This document shows positions 25,836 to 36,661 of a DNA stretch of 64,000 bases, one piece after another. Under the pieces are notes generated by a model that was not told where the DNA came from, did not search any database, and saw only the letters and a program-made list of their open reading frames with translations. The DNA lies in NCBI GenBank assembly GCA_934307695.1, contig CAKRCS010000001.1, positions 1 to 64,000 of the forward strand, written 5' to 3'. Position numbers and translations under genes: made by a program. Every line of letters begins with the position of its first letter. The stretch's first letter is position 1. The DNA is from an uncultured Agathobacter sp. (GTDB lineage: Bacteria > Bacillota > Clostridia > Lachnospirales > Lachnospiraceae).

Positions 25836-27440
25836 TTATCTTACAATCCTGCTTGCCGCTGAAATAAATCCACGGAACAGCGGGTGCGGGCGGTTCGGTC
25901 TGGACTTAAGCTCCGGATGCGCCTGCGTTGCGATGAACCACGGATGCTGCGGGTTTTCAATCATCTCAACGATACGTTTGTCCGGAGAGAGACCGCAGAG
26001 CATGAGACCATTTTCGGAGAGGACGCTTCTAAAGTCGTTGTTGACCTCGTAGCGGTGACGATGGCGCTCATGGATCTCGATGCTGCCGTATTCCTTATAA
26101 GCCTGAGAGTTCTCATCGAGAACACAAGGATAGGAGCCGAGACGGAGCGTGCCGCCGATATCCTCGATACCGTTCTTGTCCGGCAGAAGTGCGATAACCG
26201 GATAGGTAGTGTTCGGATCGATCTCGATGCTGTTGGCATCGGCAAGACCGCAGACATTGCGGGCGAACTCGATGATCGCGATCTGCATTCCGAGGCACAG
26301 ACCAAGATAAGGGATCTTGTGCTCGCGCGCATATTTTGCAGCGACGATCATGCCCTCGATACCGCGGCTTCCAAATCCACCCGGAACGATGATTCCCTGC
26401 ATCTGTCCGAGCAGGCTGTCCGCATTTTCCTCGGTCAGATCCTCGGATTCGATCCAGTGGATATCCACGGTCACATGCTCCGGGATGCCGCCGTGCTTTA
26501 ACGCTTCAACAACAGAAATGTACGCATCGTGCAGTGCGGTGTATTTTCCAACGAGCGCGATCTTTACTTCCTTGGTCGGGTGGCGAAGATCCTCCACCAT
26601 CTGCTTCCAGTCGGTCAGATCCGGCTCCGGGCAAGGGAGATTTAAGCATTCGCATGCCACCTTGGCAAGATTCTCCTTTTCCATTGCAAGCGGCGCTTCG
26701 TATAAGTATTCAACATCCAGATTCTGCAGGACATGGGAGCTTGGAACATTGCAGAAAAGTGCGATTTTGTCCTTGATGCCCTGATCCAGCTCATGCTCGG
26801 AGCGGCATACGATGATATCCGGCTGGATACCCATTCCCTGCAATTCCTTGACACTTGCCTGCGTCGGCTTCGTCTTAAGCTCACCGGATGCCTTCAGGTA
26901 AGGAATCAATGTTACATGGCACAGAATCGCATTTTCATGTCCGACTTCATGCTGGAACTGGCGGATCGCCTCCAAAAATGGCTGGCTTTCAATATCTCCG
27001 ACGGTTCCACCTACCTCGATGATGGCAACGTGCATATCGTCGGAGGTATAGTTGCGGTAGAAGCGGCTCTTGATCTCATTGGTAATGTGCGGGATGACCT
27101 GAACAGTACCTCCGCCGTAATCGCCGCGGCGTTCCTTCTGTAAGACAGACCAGTAGATCTTACCGGTTGTCACGTTCGAGTTCTGCGTCAGGCTCTCATC
27201 TATGAAACGCTCATAATGTCCAAGATCAAGGTCGGTCTCGGCACCGTCATCCGTGACGAACACCTCACCGTGCTGGATCGGATTCATCGTGCCCGGATCG
27301 ATATTGATATATGGATCAAACTTCTGCATGGTTACTTTGTAGCCGCGTGCCTTGAGCAGACGGCCGAGAGAGGCTGCGGTAATTCCCTTTCCGAGTCCGG
27401 AAACAACACCTCCTGTTACAAAAACGTATTTCACTGACAT
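25836..27440 (-). CDS. pyrG: CTP synthase
   Basis: Converts UTP to CTP with glutamine as nitrogen donor. The 534-residue protein has the synthase domain ([32 protein letters not shown]) and a class I glutamine amidotransferase domain from about 290, with the nucleophile Cys in LGLCLGMQ and the His/Glu pair in [11 protein letters not shown]. Length is normal. AGGAGG ribosome site. A terminator hairpin lies between its own promoter and the start codon, pointing to attenuation. Confidence 0.97.
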   Translation of the reverse strand: MSVKYVFVTGGVVSGLGKGITAASLGRLLKARGYKVTMQKFDPYINIDPGTMNPIQHGEVFVTDDGAETDLDLGHYERFIDESLTQNSNVTTGKIYWSVLQKERRGDYGGGTVQVIPHITNEIKSRFYRNYTSDDMHVAIIEVGGTVGDIESQPFLEAIRQFQHEVGHENAILCHVTLIPYLKASGELKTKPTQASVKELQGMGIQPDIIVCRSEHELDQGIKDKIALFCNVPSSHVLQNLDVEYLYEAPLAMEKENLAKVACECLNLPCPEPDLTDWKQMVEDLRHPTKEVKIALVGKYTALHDAYISVVEALKHGGIPEHVTVDIHWIESEDLTEENADSLLGQMQGIIVPGGFGSRGIEGMIVAAKYAREHKIPYLGLCLGMQIAIIEFARNVCGLADANSIEIDPNTTYPVIALLPDKNGIEDIGGTLRLGSYPCVLDENSQAYKEYGSIEIHERHRHRYEVNNDFRSVLSENGLMLCGLSPDKRIVEMIENPQHPWFIATQAHPELKSRPNRPHPLFRGFISAASRIVR

Positions 27441-27472
27441 AACTGCTTCCTCCTTATAAAATAAAAATAAGT

Positions 27473-27512
27473 AAAAAAGGGCAAAGAACCCCTTGTGGGG
27501 GCACCTTTGCCC
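27473..27512 (-). promoter_or_regulatory. pyrG leader terminator/attenuator
   Basis: On the minus strand a stem (27512-27505 with 27486-27479, plus inner CCCC/GGGG pairing) is followed by TTTTTT (27478-27473). It lies downstream of the promoter at 27536-27564 and just before the pyrG ribosome site. In Bacillus pyrG is controlled by CTP-sensitive attenuation; the C-run in this hairpin is compatible with that, but a G-run at the likely start site is not seen. Confidence 0.7.
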
Positions 27513-27535
27513 TAAATTGGCACTATATATAACGA

Positions 27536-27564
27536 ATTATACCACATTCTTTACTTGTGGTAAA
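27536..27564 (-). promoter_or_regulatory. Promoter of pyrG
   Basis: Minus strand: TTTACC (27564-27559), 17-bp spacer, TATAAT (27541-27536), at the end of the DUF1846 gene. Confidence 0.6.
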
Positions 27565-29035
27565 GAGACTGATTTTGGTAAGTTGGCTCACAGGTCAGAT
27601 TGATTCCGAGCTTGCGGAAGGTGGTAATATCAACCTGGGAGAGAATTACGCTGGAATGTACCTCAGAACCCTTGAGATTCTGGAGCTGGTTGATCGCGCG
27701 CTTTGCCTGCGCATCGGTGGATGCACAGATAGAAAGTGCGAGCAGTACCTCATCCGTGTGAAGGCGTGGATTCTTGTTGCCAAGATGATTGACCTTCAAG
27801 GTCTGGATCGGCCCAATGGTATCCGGTGAGATGAGCTGTACGTCATCCTCAATGCCTGCCATTGCCTTTAGTGCATTCAAAAGCATCGCGGAGGATGCAC
27901 CGAGCAGAGCGCTTGTCTTGCCGGTGATGATGCGTCCATCCGGAAGCTCGATCGCGGCTGCCGGTTCGCCGGTCATTTCGGCCTTGACATTGGCTGCGGT
28001 TACGACCGGACGGTCTGCAATCGTGATCTCTGCCTGCTTCATCAGAAGCTCAAGCTTGTATACCTGATCGTCGTCTGCGGTTCCCTGACGCCTCTGGCAG
28101 AGAGCGTTGTAATATCTGCGGATGATCTCCTGCTTGGATGCCTCGCGGGTAGCTTCATCATCGATGATCGCATAGCCTGCCATGTTGACACCCATATCAG
28201 TTGGAGACTTGTAAGGGCATTCGCCCATGATCTTTTCAAACATTGCGGACAGAACCGGGAAGATCTCGACATCGCGATTGTAATTGATCGTTGTCTCTCC
28301 GTATGCCTCCAGATGGAACGGATCGATCATGTTGACATCGTTAAGATCTGCGGTTGCAGCCTCATAAGCGAGGTTGACCGGATGCTTGAGCGGTAGGTTC
28401 CAGATCGGGAACGTCTCGTATTTGGCGTATCCGGCTTTGATGCCGCGCTTGTATTCATGGTAGAGCTGGGAAAGGCAGGTAGCCATCTTGCCGCTTCCCG
28501 GTCCCGGTGCCGTGACAACCACGAGTGAGCGGGAGGTCTCAATGTATTCGTTCTTTCCGTAGCCCTCATCGCTGACAATGAATGGAATGTTAGACGGATA
28601 TCCCGGAATAGAGTAATGGCGGTATACCTTCATGCCGAGCGACTCTAACTTCTTCTGGTAAGCGATCGCGCTTGGCTGTCCGGCAAAACGTGTCATGCAG
28701 ACACTGCCAACGTAAAGACCATAGCTGCGGAACGCATCGATCAGGCGGAGTACGTCGAGATCGTAGGTGATGCCAAGATCCGAGCGGACTTTATTCTTCT
28801 CGATATCGGAAGCGTTGATGACAATGACAATCTCAGCCTCATCCTTGAGCTGGGAAAGCATGTTGATCTTGGAATCCGGCTTAAAGCCCGGAAGCACGCG
28901 CGATGCGTGGTAATCATCAAACAGCTTGCCGCCAAATTCGAGATAGAGCTTGCCGCCGAATGCGGCAATACGCTCCTTGATCCTCTCAGATTGCAGTTTT
29001 AAATATTTATCGTTATCAAATCCGATGCGAGCCAT
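27551..29035 (-). CDS. DUF1846 domain-containing protein
   Basis: A 494-residue soluble protein of the DUF1846 family, conserved in Firmicutes, with known structures but no established function. The N-terminal RIGFDNDKYLKLQSERI and the internal TAPGPGSGKMATCLSQLYHE (a P-loop-like GPGSGKM) are family features. I prefer ATG 29035 (MARIGFDND), which fits the family's N-terminus, to a TTG eight codons upstream; GGAAAGG is 15 bp away, rather far. Own promoter upstream; pyrG lies downstream but has its own promoter. Confidence 0.88.
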   Translation of the reverse strand: MARIGFDNDKYLKLQSERIKERIAAFGGKLYLEFGGKLFDDYHASRVLPGFKPDSKINMLSQLKDEAEIVIVINASDIEKNKVRSDLGITYDLDVLRLIDAFRSYGLYVGSVCMTRFAGQPSAIAYQKKLESLGMKVYRHYSIPGYPSNIPFIVSDEGYGKNEYIETSRSLVVVTAPGPGSGKMATCLSQLYHEYKRGIKAGYAKYETFPIWNLPLKHPVNLAYEAATADLNDVNMIDPFHLEAYGETTINYNRDVEIFPVLSAMFEKIMGECPYKSPTDMGVNMAGYAIIDDEATREASKQEIIRRYYNALCQRRQGTADDDQVYKLELLMKQAEITIADRPVVTAANVKAEMTGEPAAAIELPDGRIITGKTSALLGASSAMLLNALKAMAGIEDDVQLISPDTIGPIQTLKVNHLGNKNPRLHTDEVLLALSICASTDAQAKRAINQLQNLKGSEVHSSVILSQVDITTFRKLGINLTCEPTYQNQSLYHK

Positions 29036-29092
29036 AAGTAATTTTCTTAACCTTTCCAAATCTGATACTTAAAAAAATAAAATACATACAAT

Positions 29093-29121
29093 ATCATACA
29101 AAAAAGAAAAAAGAAAAGCAA
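29093..29121 (-). promoter_or_regulatory. Promoter of the DUF1846 gene
   Basis: Minus strand: TTGCTT (29121-29116), 17-bp spacer, TATGAT (29098-29093), in an A/T-rich divergent region shared with ftsH. Confidence 0.5.
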
Positions 29122-29197
29122 CAAAAAAATAACCAAAATTAAATCGGGTATTTTATAAAAAGTTTAGAAAACACAGCAAAAGTTCACGAACATTCTG

Positions 29198-29226
29198 TTG
29201 CTTTTGGGAGTCTTTTTACATATAAT
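29198..29226 (+). promoter_or_regulatory. Promoter of ftsH
   Basis: TTGCTT (29198-29203), 17-bp spacer, TATAAT (29221-29226), 34 bp before the start codon. Confidence 0.65.
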
Positions 29227-29260
29227 AAGGATATTGTACGAAAAGACAAATGGAGGACTT

Positions 29261-31372
29261 ATGGATAATCAGGGACCGAACAATTACAATAATAACCCAT
29301 ATAATAACGGAGGTGGCAATTCCGGAAACAATGGTGGTAATAACGGCGGCAATAATGGAAACAACGGAAAGCGGAACAACCACAACGGACAGATGATCAT
29401 GAGTATGATCATGCTCTCGCTGATCGCACTGTTTATTGTATCGCTCTTTTCAAACCGGTTTTCAGAGATGAGCTCCAAGGAGACTACCTATACAGAGTTT
29501 CTGCAGCAGCTGGAAGCGCAGAATGTCAAGACGGTAGAATTTGGCAATTATGAGATCAATTACACGCTTGTAAAGGATACTGCGCGGTATGAGATCACCT
29601 ATTATACCGGAGCGATCAACGATCCGGATCTGATCGCACAGCTTAAGAACTCTACGACCTCAGCGGGACAGCCGGTTGAGATCCGTGCAACGGTGCCGGA
29701 TAATACCTCAACCTGGATCATGAATATTTTGAGCTTTATCATTCCGCTTATCTTCCTTTGGATACTGTTTGGATTTTTGATGAAGCGCATGGGCGGCGGT
29801 GCTATGGGAATGGGCAAGTCCACTGCCAAGGTCTATACGGAAAAGACAACAGGCGTTACCTTCAAGGACGTTGCGGGACAGGATGAGGCAAAGGAATCCT
29901 TACAGGAGGTTGTAGATTTCCTTCACAACCCGAAGAAATACCGAGACATCGGCGCGAAGCTTCCGAAGGGTGCACTTCTTGTCGGACCTCCGGGAACCGG
30001 TAAGACACTTCTTGCCAAGGCAGTCGCGGGAGAGGCACATGTGCCGTTCTTATCCCTTGCCGGATCTGACTTCGTTGAGATGTTTGTCGGTGTCGGAGCT
30101 TCCCGTGTGCGTGACCTTTTCAAGGACGCAGAGAAGATGGCTCCATGTATCATCTTTATCGATGAGATTGATGCGATCGGAAAGAGCCGTGACAGCCGTT
30201 TTGGTGGTGGCAATGATGAGCGTGAGCAGACGTTAAACCAGCTTTTAGCAGAGATGGATGGATTTGATTCCTCCAAGGGTATCCTCATGATCGCGGCAAC
30301 GAACCGGCCGGAGGTACTGGACAAGGCATTGCTTCGTCCGGGACGCTTTGACCGCCGGATCATCGTTGACAAGCCGGATCTGAAAGGACGTCTGGAGACA
30401 CTTAAGGTACATTCCAAGGATGTACACATGGATGAGACCGTCGATCTGGACGCTCTTGCACTTGCGACGGCAGGACTTGTCGGATCAGATCTTGCCAATA
30501 TGATCAACGAGGCGGCAATCATCGCGGTAAAGAACGGCAGACAGTTTGTCAACCAGTCCGACCTGTTCGAGGCATTTGAGCTTGTCGCAGTCGGCGGCAA
30601 GGAGAAGAAAGACCGCATCATGAGTGATAAGGAGCGCAAGATCGTATCTTACCATGAGGTCGGACATGCACTTGTCTCTGCTTTGCAGAAGAATAGTGAG
30701 CCGGTTCAGAAGATCACGATCGTTCCGAGAACCATGGGAGCACTTGGATATACGCTACAGACTCCGGAGGAGGAAAAGTACCTCCAGACGAAGGACGAGC
30801 TGATCGCAAAGATCAATACCTATATGGCAGGACGGGCAGCGGAGGTGCTGGTATTCAATTCCGCAACGAGCGGTGCTGCCAATGATATTGAAAACGCAAC
30901 GAAGATCGCCCGCGCGATGGTAACGATGTACGGAATGTCCGACAGGTTCGGCATGATGTGTCTGGCAACCGTAGAGAATCAGTATCTTGACGGAAGAGCC
31001 GGACTGATCTGTGGCGAGGAGACCTCCGCAGAGATCGATAAGGAGGTTCTTTCCATTATCAATAAGGCATACGAAGATGCGACGAACATGTTGATCGAGA
31101 ACCGTGCAATCCTTGACCGGATCGCAGAGTACCTCTACGAGAAGGAGACGATCACCGGTAAGGAATTTATGAAGATGTACCGTGAGATGAAGGGCTTGCC
31201 GGATGAGGAGGAAGCCAAGGCACAGGAAGCTGCAAAGACCACACCGGCATCCGGGGCACAGCAGACACCTGAGAATGAGGTTACGCCAACGGCGCAGCCG
31301 GTATCTGACGCAGCCGAAGCATCAGAGATAAGTGCAGCGGAAGTCTCCGATGATGATATTTTTGAAGAGTAG
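29261..31372 (+). CDS. ftsH: ATP-dependent zinc metalloprotease FtsH
   Basis: A 703-residue membrane-bound AAA+ protease that degrades misfolded and regulatory proteins. It has an Asn/Gly-rich N-terminus (residues ~4-40), two membrane helices bracketing a ~100-residue extracellular domain, AAA ATPase motifs ([38 protein letters not shown]) and the zinc site HEVGH (HEAGH in most FtsH; still HExxH) with a distal Asp region. A C-terminal Ala/Pro/Thr-rich tail adds about 60 residues. The ATG at 29261 is chosen after TGGAGG; a longer in-frame start at 29198 overlaps the promoter. Confidence 0.97.
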   Translation: MDNQGPNNYNNNPYNNGGGNSGNNGGNNGGNNGNNGKRNNHNGQMIMSMIMLSLIALFIVSLFSNRFSEMSSKETTYTEFLQQLEAQNVKTVEFGNYEINYTLVKDTARYEITYYTGAINDPDLIAQLKNSTTSAGQPVEIRATVPDNTSTWIMNILSFIIPLIFLWILFGFLMKRMGGGAMGMGKSTAKVYTEKTTGVTFKDVAGQDEAKESLQEVVDFLHNPKKYRDIGAKLPKGALLVGPPGTGKTLLAKAVAGEAHVPFLSLAGSDFVEMFVGVGASRVRDLFKDAEKMAPCIIFIDEIDAIGKSRDSRFGGGNDEREQTLNQLLAEMDGFDSSKGILMIAATNRPEVLDKALLRPGRFDRRIIVDKPDLKGRLETLKVHSKDVHMDETVDLDALALATAGLVGSDLANMINEAAIIAVKNGRQFVNQSDLFEAFELVAVGGKEKKDRIMSDKERKIVSYHEVGHALVSALQKNSEPVQKITIVPRTMGALGYTLQTPEEEKYLQTKDELIAKINTYMAGRAAEVLVFNSATSGAANDIENATKIARAMVTMYGMSDRFGMMCLATVENQYLDGRAGLICGEETSAEIDKEVLSIINKAYEDATNMLIENRAILDRIAEYLYEKETITGKEFMKMYREMKGLPDEEEAKAQEAAKTTPASGAQQTPENEVTPTAQPVSDAAEASEISAAEVSDDDIFEE

Positions 31373-31400
31373 TATGGAATAAGTAAGTTGTGGAGGCCCT

Positions 31401-33266
31401 ATGTTTGACCTGCAAGACGAATTAAGTAAACTCCCGGATCAACCGGGAGTTTATATTATGCATGACAAAAGTGACGCAATTATATATATAGGAAAGGCTG
31501 TCAGCCTGCGCAAGCGTGTACACCAGTATTTCCAGCCGAGCCATGATGAGGGAATCAAGAAAAAACAGATGGTGGAGCATATCGCGTGGTTTGAGTATGT
31601 GATCACGGATTCCGAGCTGGAGGCGCTGATCCTGGAATGCAATCTGATCAAGGAACACCGCCCGAAGTACAACACCATGCTGCGTGATGATAAGACGTAT
31701 CCGTATATCCGCGTCACGGTAAACGAAGCATATCCGCGTATTTTGTTTTCGCGGGAGCTGAAAAAAGACCGTTCCAAATATTTCGGACCGTACACCAGCG
31801 CTGGAGCAGTCAAGGATACGATCGAATTATTGAACAAAATTTATCATTTACGGACCTGCAACCGCAAGCTGCCGGAGGATACCGGAAAGGATCGCCCATG
31901 CTTAAACTATCACATCCACCAGTGCGCAGCACCTTGTCAGGGCTATATCAGCCGCGAGGAATACCGCAAGCAGGTGGACGGGGCGTTAGAGTTCTTAAAC
32001 GGTAACTATGCCCCGGTGATCCGGGACCTGACGGCACGCATGACGGAGGCATCCGATGCGATGGAGTTCGAGAAAGCAATCGAGATCCGAGAGCTGTTAA
32101 ACAGTGTAAAGCAGATCGCACAGAAGCAGAAGATCACGAACAGCGATGCGGAGGATCGCGACATCATCGCGATCGCAAATGATGACATCGATGCGGTCGT
32201 GTCCGTATTCTTTGTAAGAAGCGGCAAGATCATCGGCAGAGACCATTTCCATGTCCGTGTCGGAACCGAGGAGGAAAAGTCGAAGATCCTTACCGACTTT
32301 GTGAAGCAGTTCTATTCCGGGACACCGTTTATCCCACGCGAGATCATGCTGCAGGAATCGATCGATGACATGGAAGTCCTTGAGGAATGGCTGAGCAATA
32401 AGCGCGGGCGCAAGGTGAATATCCGCATTCCGCAAAAGGGAATGAAGGAGCGTCTGGTGGAGCTTGCTGCCAAAAACTCCGATATGATCCTAAGCCATGA
32501 CAAGGAGAAGATCAAACGTGAGGAGAGCCGCACGATCGGGGCGGTCAAGGAGCTTGAGAGCATCTTAGGATTAAAAGGCTTAAATCGCATGGAGGCGTAT
32601 GATATTTCCAACATCAACGGCTTCGAGACGGTTGGCTCCATGATCGTGTTTGAAAAGGGAAAGGCGAAGCGGAGCGACTACCGCAAGTTCAAGCTTAAGA
32701 CAGTCACAGGACCGGACGACTATGCATCCATGCATGAGGTACTGACAAGGCGTTTCCAGCATGGACTTAGGGAGCAGGAGGAGCTTAAGGAGCGCAATCT
32801 TCCGGAAAATATGGGCAGCTTTAACCGTTTCCCGGACATTATCCTGATGGATGGTGGCCGCGGTCAGGTCAACATCTGCCTTCAGGTACTGGATGAGCTG
32901 CACATCAACATCCCGGTGTGCGGTATGGTAAAGGATGATAACCACAATACCAGAGGACTTTATTATAATAATGTAGAACTTCCGATCGACCGGCACAGCG
33001 AGGGCTTTAAGCTCATCACCCGGATCCAGGACGAGGCGCACCGGTTTGCGATCGAGTTCCACCGGTCGCTGCGCTCCAGGTCACAGGTGCATTCGGTTCT
33101 GGATGATATTGAAGGAATCGGACCGGCAAGGCGCAAGGCGCTTATGCGAAGCTTTGCCTCAATCGAGGATATCCGCAATGCGTCCGTGGAGGAGCTTGCG
33201 GCGGTAGACACCATGAATATGCTTGCGGCAGAAGCCGTTTATCAATTTTTTCACAAGCCGGATTGA
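31401..33266 (+). CDS. uvrC: Excinuclease ABC subunit C
   Basis: Makes the dual incision in nucleotide excision repair with UvrAB. The 621-residue protein has the GIY-YIG domain ([20 protein letters not shown]), a UvrB-binding UVR motif ([20 protein letters not shown]), the C-terminal RNase H-like endonuclease region ([11 protein letters not shown]) and a helix-hairpin-helix end ([17 protein letters not shown]). TGGAGG ribosome site. A perfect 10-bp hairpin lies within its first codons. It is 28 bp after ftsH and probably co-transcribed. Confidence 0.97.
   Translation: MFDLQDELSKLPDQPGVYIMHDKSDAIIYIGKAVSLRKRVHQYFQPSHDEGIKKKQMVEHIAWFEYVITDSELEALILECNLIKEHRPKYNTMLRDDKTYPYIRVTVNEAYPRILFSRELKKDRSKYFGPYTSAGAVKDTIELLNKIYHLRTCNRKLPEDTGKDRPCLNYHIHQCAAPCQGYISREEYRKQVDGALEFLNGNYAPVIRDLTARMTEASDAMEFEKAIEIRELLNSVKQIAQKQKITNSDAEDRDIIAIANDDIDAVVSVFFVRSGKIIGRDHFHVRVGTEEEKSKILTDFVKQFYSGTPFIPREIMLQESIDDMEVLEEWLSNKRGRKVNIRIPQKGMKERLVELAAKNSDMILSHDKEKIKREESRTIGAVKELESILGLKGLNRMEAYDISNINGFETVGSMIVFEKGKAKRSDYRKFKLKTVTGPDDYASMHEVLTRRFQHGLREQEELKERNLPENMGSFNRFPDIILMDGGRGQVNICLQVLDELHINIPVCGMVKDDNHNTRGLYYNNVELPIDRHSEGFKLITRIQDEAHRFAIEFHRSLRSRSQVHSVLDDIEGIGPARRKALMRSFASIEDIRNASVEELAAVDTMNMLAAEAVYQFFHKPD
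31428..31452 (+). other. Hairpin inside the 5' end of uvrC
   Basis: AAACTCCCGG (31428-31437) and CCGGGAGTTT (31443-31452) form a perfect 10-bp stem with a 5-nt loop, within codons 10-18 of uvrC. The bases after it are TATATTATG, not a T-run, so it is not a standard terminator. It may tune translation or stability of the ftsH-uvrC transcript, or be chance. Confidence 0.6.
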
Positions 33267-33290
33267 GTTTATTTGAATATCGAGTATAAT
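33263..33290 (+). promoter_or_regulatory. Promoter of hprK
   Basis: TTGAGT (33263-33268), 16-bp spacer, TATAAT (33285-33290), starting at the uvrC stop codon. Confidence 0.55.
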
Positions 33291-33342
33291 ATGTGATAGA
33301 AGGCAGATTTTTTGCTGCCGATCAAAAGATTGGGGGAACGCT

Positions 33343-34290
33343 ATGAGTACACCGGAAGTAAGTGTTGCAAAGGTTGCAGGGCTATTGGACTTAAAGAATT
33401 TTACAACGGATATTGATCTTAAGAAGCACAAGATCCGCAGCAGTGATGTCAACCGGCCGGGAATGCAGATTGCAGGATATTTTGAGCATTTCGAGGAGTC
33501 GCGGGTTGAGATCATCGGTAATGTAGAGTATTACTACATCAGGAACATGAGTGAGCAGGATCGCTTACAGCGGTATCAGCAGTTCTTAACGTATGATATC
33601 CCTTGCATTATTTATTGCAGGGATCTTGAACCGGATGAGATGATGCTTCGGATGGCGGACGAGAAACAGATCCCGATCCTTGGCACGAGCAGACCGACCT
33701 CTGAGTTTACCGCGGAGCTGATCTACTGTCTGGGTGAGCAGCTTGCACCTTGTATTACCATACACGGCGTACTGGTCGATGTATATGGCGAGGGACTTCT
33801 GATCACGGGTGAGAGCGGAATCGGAAAGAGCGAGGCTGCACTGGAGCTGATCCGGAGAGGACACCGACTGGTTACGGATGATGTTGTCGAGATCCGCAAG
33901 GTCAATGAGCATACATTGATCGGAACTTCGCCGGAGATCACAAGACACTTTATCGAGCTGCGAGGCATCGGTATCATCGACGTAAAGACCTTGTATGGTG
34001 TCGAGTGCGTTAAGGAAAAGCAGCAGATCGATCTGGTCATCAAGCTGGAGGACTGGCGCAAGGAGGCGGAGTACGACCGCCTGGGACTTGAGGAGGAATA
34101 TATCGAGTACCTTGGCAACAAGGTGGTATGTCATTCGCTGCCAATCCGTCCGGGACGTAATCTTGCAGTCATCTGCGAGGCGGCCGCGGTCAACCACAGA
34201 CAGAAGAAGATGGGCTACAATGCGGCGCAGGAGCTGTATCGCAGGGTGCAGGCAAATCTTACAAAGGGCAATGAAGATGATGAGGCGTAG
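33343..34290 (+). CDS. hprK: HPr kinase/phosphorylase
   Basis: Phosphorylates and dephosphorylates the regulatory Ser of HPr-type proteins in carbon catabolite control. The 315-residue protein has an N-terminal domain and a C-terminal kinase domain from about residue 130, with Walker A GESGIGKSEAALELI, a RRGHRLVTDDVVEI segment and the RGIGIIDV signature. Length is normal. A GGGGGAAC ribosome site precedes the start. A likely substrate, the HPr-like protein at 38414, lies in the same block. Confidence 0.96.
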   Translation: MSTPEVSVAKVAGLLDLKNFTTDIDLKKHKIRSSDVNRPGMQIAGYFEHFEESRVEIIGNVEYYYIRNMSEQDRLQRYQQFLTYDIPCIIYCRDLEPDEMMLRMADEKQIPILGTSRPTSEFTAELIYCLGEQLAPCITIHGVLVDVYGEGLLITGESGIGKSEAALELIRRGHRLVTDDVVEIRKVNEHTLIGTSPEITRHFIELRGIGIIDVKTLYGVECVKEKQQIDLVIKLEDWRKEAEYDRLGLEEEYIEYLGNKVVCHSLPIRPGRNLAVICEAAAVNHRQKKMGYNAAQELYRRVQANLTKGNEDDEA

Positions 34291-34355
34291 CCTGTGACAG
34301 TAAGACACTGTGCTGCGCAATAATCTAATATATTACAGGAAATGGAGATTAAAAA

Positions 34356-35747
34356 ATGGAAAGAAAAAATGCATGGGGAAAATACCCGGAAGGCAAGAAG
34401 AGAGACGAGGTTTTTGCTTTTGCGGAGGATTACCGCAGGTTTATTTCAAAGTGCAAGACAGAGCGTGAGTGTACTGCAGAGCTTTATGCGCAGGCACTTG
34501 AGGCTGGATTTGTAGATTTCGACAAGGCGGTGGAGGCAAAGAAGGCTTTGAAGCCGGGCGCAAAGATCGTTGCCAACAACATGGGCAAGGGACTGGCACT
34601 TTTTGTAATTGGAAAGCAGCCACTTGAAGCCGGCATGAACATCCTTGGCGCACATATCGATTCCCCGCGTATGGACTTAAAGCAGGTTCCGCTCTATGAG
34701 GATACCGAGTTTGCAATGCTTGATACCCACTACTATGGTGGCATCAAGAAGTACCAGTGGGTAACACTTCCGCTGGCATTCCACGGAGTCATCTGCAGGA
34801 AGGACGGCACAACCGTTACCGTCAATATCGGTGACAAGCCGGAAGATCCGGTATTCGGTGTGTCTGATCTTTTGATCCACCTGTCCGCAGACCAGATGGA
34901 GAAGAAGGGCGCAAAGGTAATCGAGGGCGAGAACTTAGATCTTCTGATCGGAAGCATCCCGGCAGACAAGAAGGATGATGACGTGAAGGAGCGCGTAAAG
35001 GCAAATATCCTTACGATCCTTGAGAAAACATACGGCATCGAGGAGGAGGATTTCCTTTCCGCAGAGATTGAGGTCGTACCGGCAGGCGAGGCAAGAGATT
35101 ACGGCTTTGACCGTAGCATGATCATGGGCTACGGACATGATGACCGTGTATGCGCATATCCGTCTTACCGTGCAATGCTTGAGGTAAAGAAGCCGGAGTT
35201 CACCAGCGTATGTCTCCTTGTAGATAAGGAAGAGATCGGTTCGGTCGGCGCAAGCGGAATGCAGTCCAGATTTTTCGAGAACTGTGTGGCAGAGCTTGTC
35301 AACTTAACCGGCGATTACAGCGAGCTTAAGGTAAGAAGAGCACTTAAGAACTCTAAGGTTCTTTCTTCCGATGTATCGGCTGCATTTGATCCGAATTATC
35401 CATCTGTTATGGAGAAGAGAAACGCAGCATATTTTGGAAAGGGACTGGTATTCAACAAGTATACCGGATCAAGAGGAAAGTCCGGCTCTAATGATGCAAA
35501 CGCGGAATATATCGCAAAGCTTCGCAATATTATGGATAAAAATGAGGTATCTTTCCAGACCGCAGAGCTTGGAAAGGTAGATCAGGGCGGCGGCGGAACC
35601 ATCGCATACATTCTTGCGAACTACGACATGAATGTAATCGACAGCGGTGTTCCGGTGCTCAATATGCACGCTCCTTGGGAGATCATCAGCAAGGTTGATC
35701 TGTACGAGGCATTAAAGGGATATGTGGCATTCTTAAAGGAAGCATAA
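34356..35747 (+). CDS. M18 family aminopeptidase
   Basis: A 463-residue zinc aminopeptidase of family M18, a cytoplasmic tetrahedral enzyme that trims N-terminal residues from peptides. Metal-binding and catalytic segments are visible: HIDSPRMDLK, GHDDRVCA, DKEEIGSVGASGM, and NMHAPWEIISKVDLYEA near the C-terminus. ATG 34356 was preferred to one at 34342 because GGAG lies 8 bp upstream. Its stop overlaps the murB start (TAATG). Confidence 0.92.
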   Translation: MERKNAWGKYPEGKKRDEVFAFAEDYRRFISKCKTERECTAELYAQALEAGFVDFDKAVEAKKALKPGAKIVANNMGKGLALFVIGKQPLEAGMNILGAHIDSPRMDLKQVPLYEDTEFAMLDTHYYGGIKKYQWVTLPLAFHGVICRKDGTTVTVNIGDKPEDPVFGVSDLLIHLSADQMEKKGAKVIEGENLDLLIGSIPADKKDDDVKERVKANILTILEKTYGIEEEDFLSAEIEVVPAGEARDYGFDRSMIMGYGHDDRVCAYPSYRAMLEVKKPEFTSVCLLVDKEEIGSVGASGMQSRFFENCVAELVNLTGDYSELKVRRALKNSKVLSSDVSAAFDPNYPSVMEKRNAAYFGKGLVFNKYTGSRGKSGSNDANAEYIAKLRNIMDKNEVSFQTAELGKVDQGGGGTIAYILANYDMNVIDSGVPVLNMHAPWEIISKVDLYEALKGYVAFLKEA

Positions 35748-36661
35748 TGAAGCAATTATTTTATCAGGACTTAATGCAAAAGCTACCGGATCTTCATGTA
35801 CTTGTGGATGAACCGCTAAAGAACCATACGACCTTCCGCATCGGCGGGGCGGCGGATTACCTGATCACGCCGAGCGAGGAACAGCTTCCGGCGGTGCTTG
35901 CTATCGCAAAAGAGCATGAGCTTCCGATTACCGTGATCGGTAACGGGAGCAATCTGCTTGTCAGTGACCGTGGCGTGCGGGGCGTTGTCTTAGAAATCGC
36001 AAAATCCATGTCCGGCGTGACGGTGGACGGAAATTACATCGATGCGCAGGCAGGCGCGCTTCTTGCAAAGGTTGCGGGTGCTGCGGCAGAACACGGATTG
36101 TCCGGGCTGGAATTTGCGGCGGGGATTCCCGGCAGCATGGGAGGTGCCGTGGTGATGAACGCGGGTGCGTATGGCGGCGAGATGAAGGATGTGCTTGTCT
36201 TTGTAAAGGTTCTTACGGCGGAGGGCGATATCCTTACGATCCCGGCAGAGGAAATGGATCTGTCGTACCGCCATAGCTGTGTGCCGGAGAAGGGCTACAT
36301 TGTCCTTGGTGCGCGTATGCTGCTTCACCCCGCACCGGAGACACAGATCCGCGCACAGATGGCGGAGCTTCGCGGAAAGCGCATCGAAAAACAGCCGCTG
36401 GAGTATGCCAGCGCAGGCAGTACCTTCAAGAGACCGGAAGGATATTTTGCGGGAAAGCTTATCATGGATGCAGGGCTTCGCGGATACCGCGTCGGGGATG
36501 CACAGGTGTCCGAGAAGCATTGCGGATTTGTTATAAACAGGGGAAATGCGACTGCGGCAGAGGTCATGCAGCTGGTGCATGACGTGCAGCAGAAGGTTTA
36601 TGAGCAGTTTCAGGTAAGACTGGAGCCAGAGATTAAAAAGATAGGAGAGTGGGAGTTATGA
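35747..36661 (+). CDS. murB: UDP-N-acetylenolpyruvoylglucosamine reductase
   Basis: Reduces UDP-GlcNAc-enolpyruvate to UDP-MurNAc in peptidoglycan synthesis, using FAD and NADPH. The 304-residue protein is a type IIb-like MurB with the FAD-binding motifs TFRIGGAADYLI, VIGNGSNLL and EFAAGIPGSMGGAV, YRHS and the catalytic Ser in SAGSTFKRP, and the Glu in AEVMQLVH. It overlaps the aminopeptidase stop and the rapZ start, so translation is coupled. Confidence 0.96.
   Translation: MKQLFYQDLMQKLPDLHVLVDEPLKNHTTFRIGGAADYLITPSEEQLPAVLAIAKEHELPITVIGNGSNLLVSDRGVRGVVLEIAKSMSGVTVDGNYIDAQAGALLAKVAGAAAEHGLSGLEFAAGIPGSMGGAVVMNAGAYGGEMKDVLVFVKVLTAEGDILTIPAEEMDLSYRHSCVPEKGYIVLGARMLLHPAPETQIRAQMAELRGKRIEKQPLEYASAGSTFKRPEGYFAGKLIMDAGLRGYRVGDAQVSEKHCGFVINRGNATAAEVMQLVHDVQQKVYEQFQVRLEPEIKKIGEWEL

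Noticed and set aside
29923..30639. A 238-codon antisense frame within ftsH
   Set aside because: It lies over the AAA and protease motifs of ftsH and has no independent support.
33302..33320. GGCAG/CTGCC hairpin just before hprK
   Set aside because: Only five base pairs with a T-rich loop; too weak to call a terminator or regulator.
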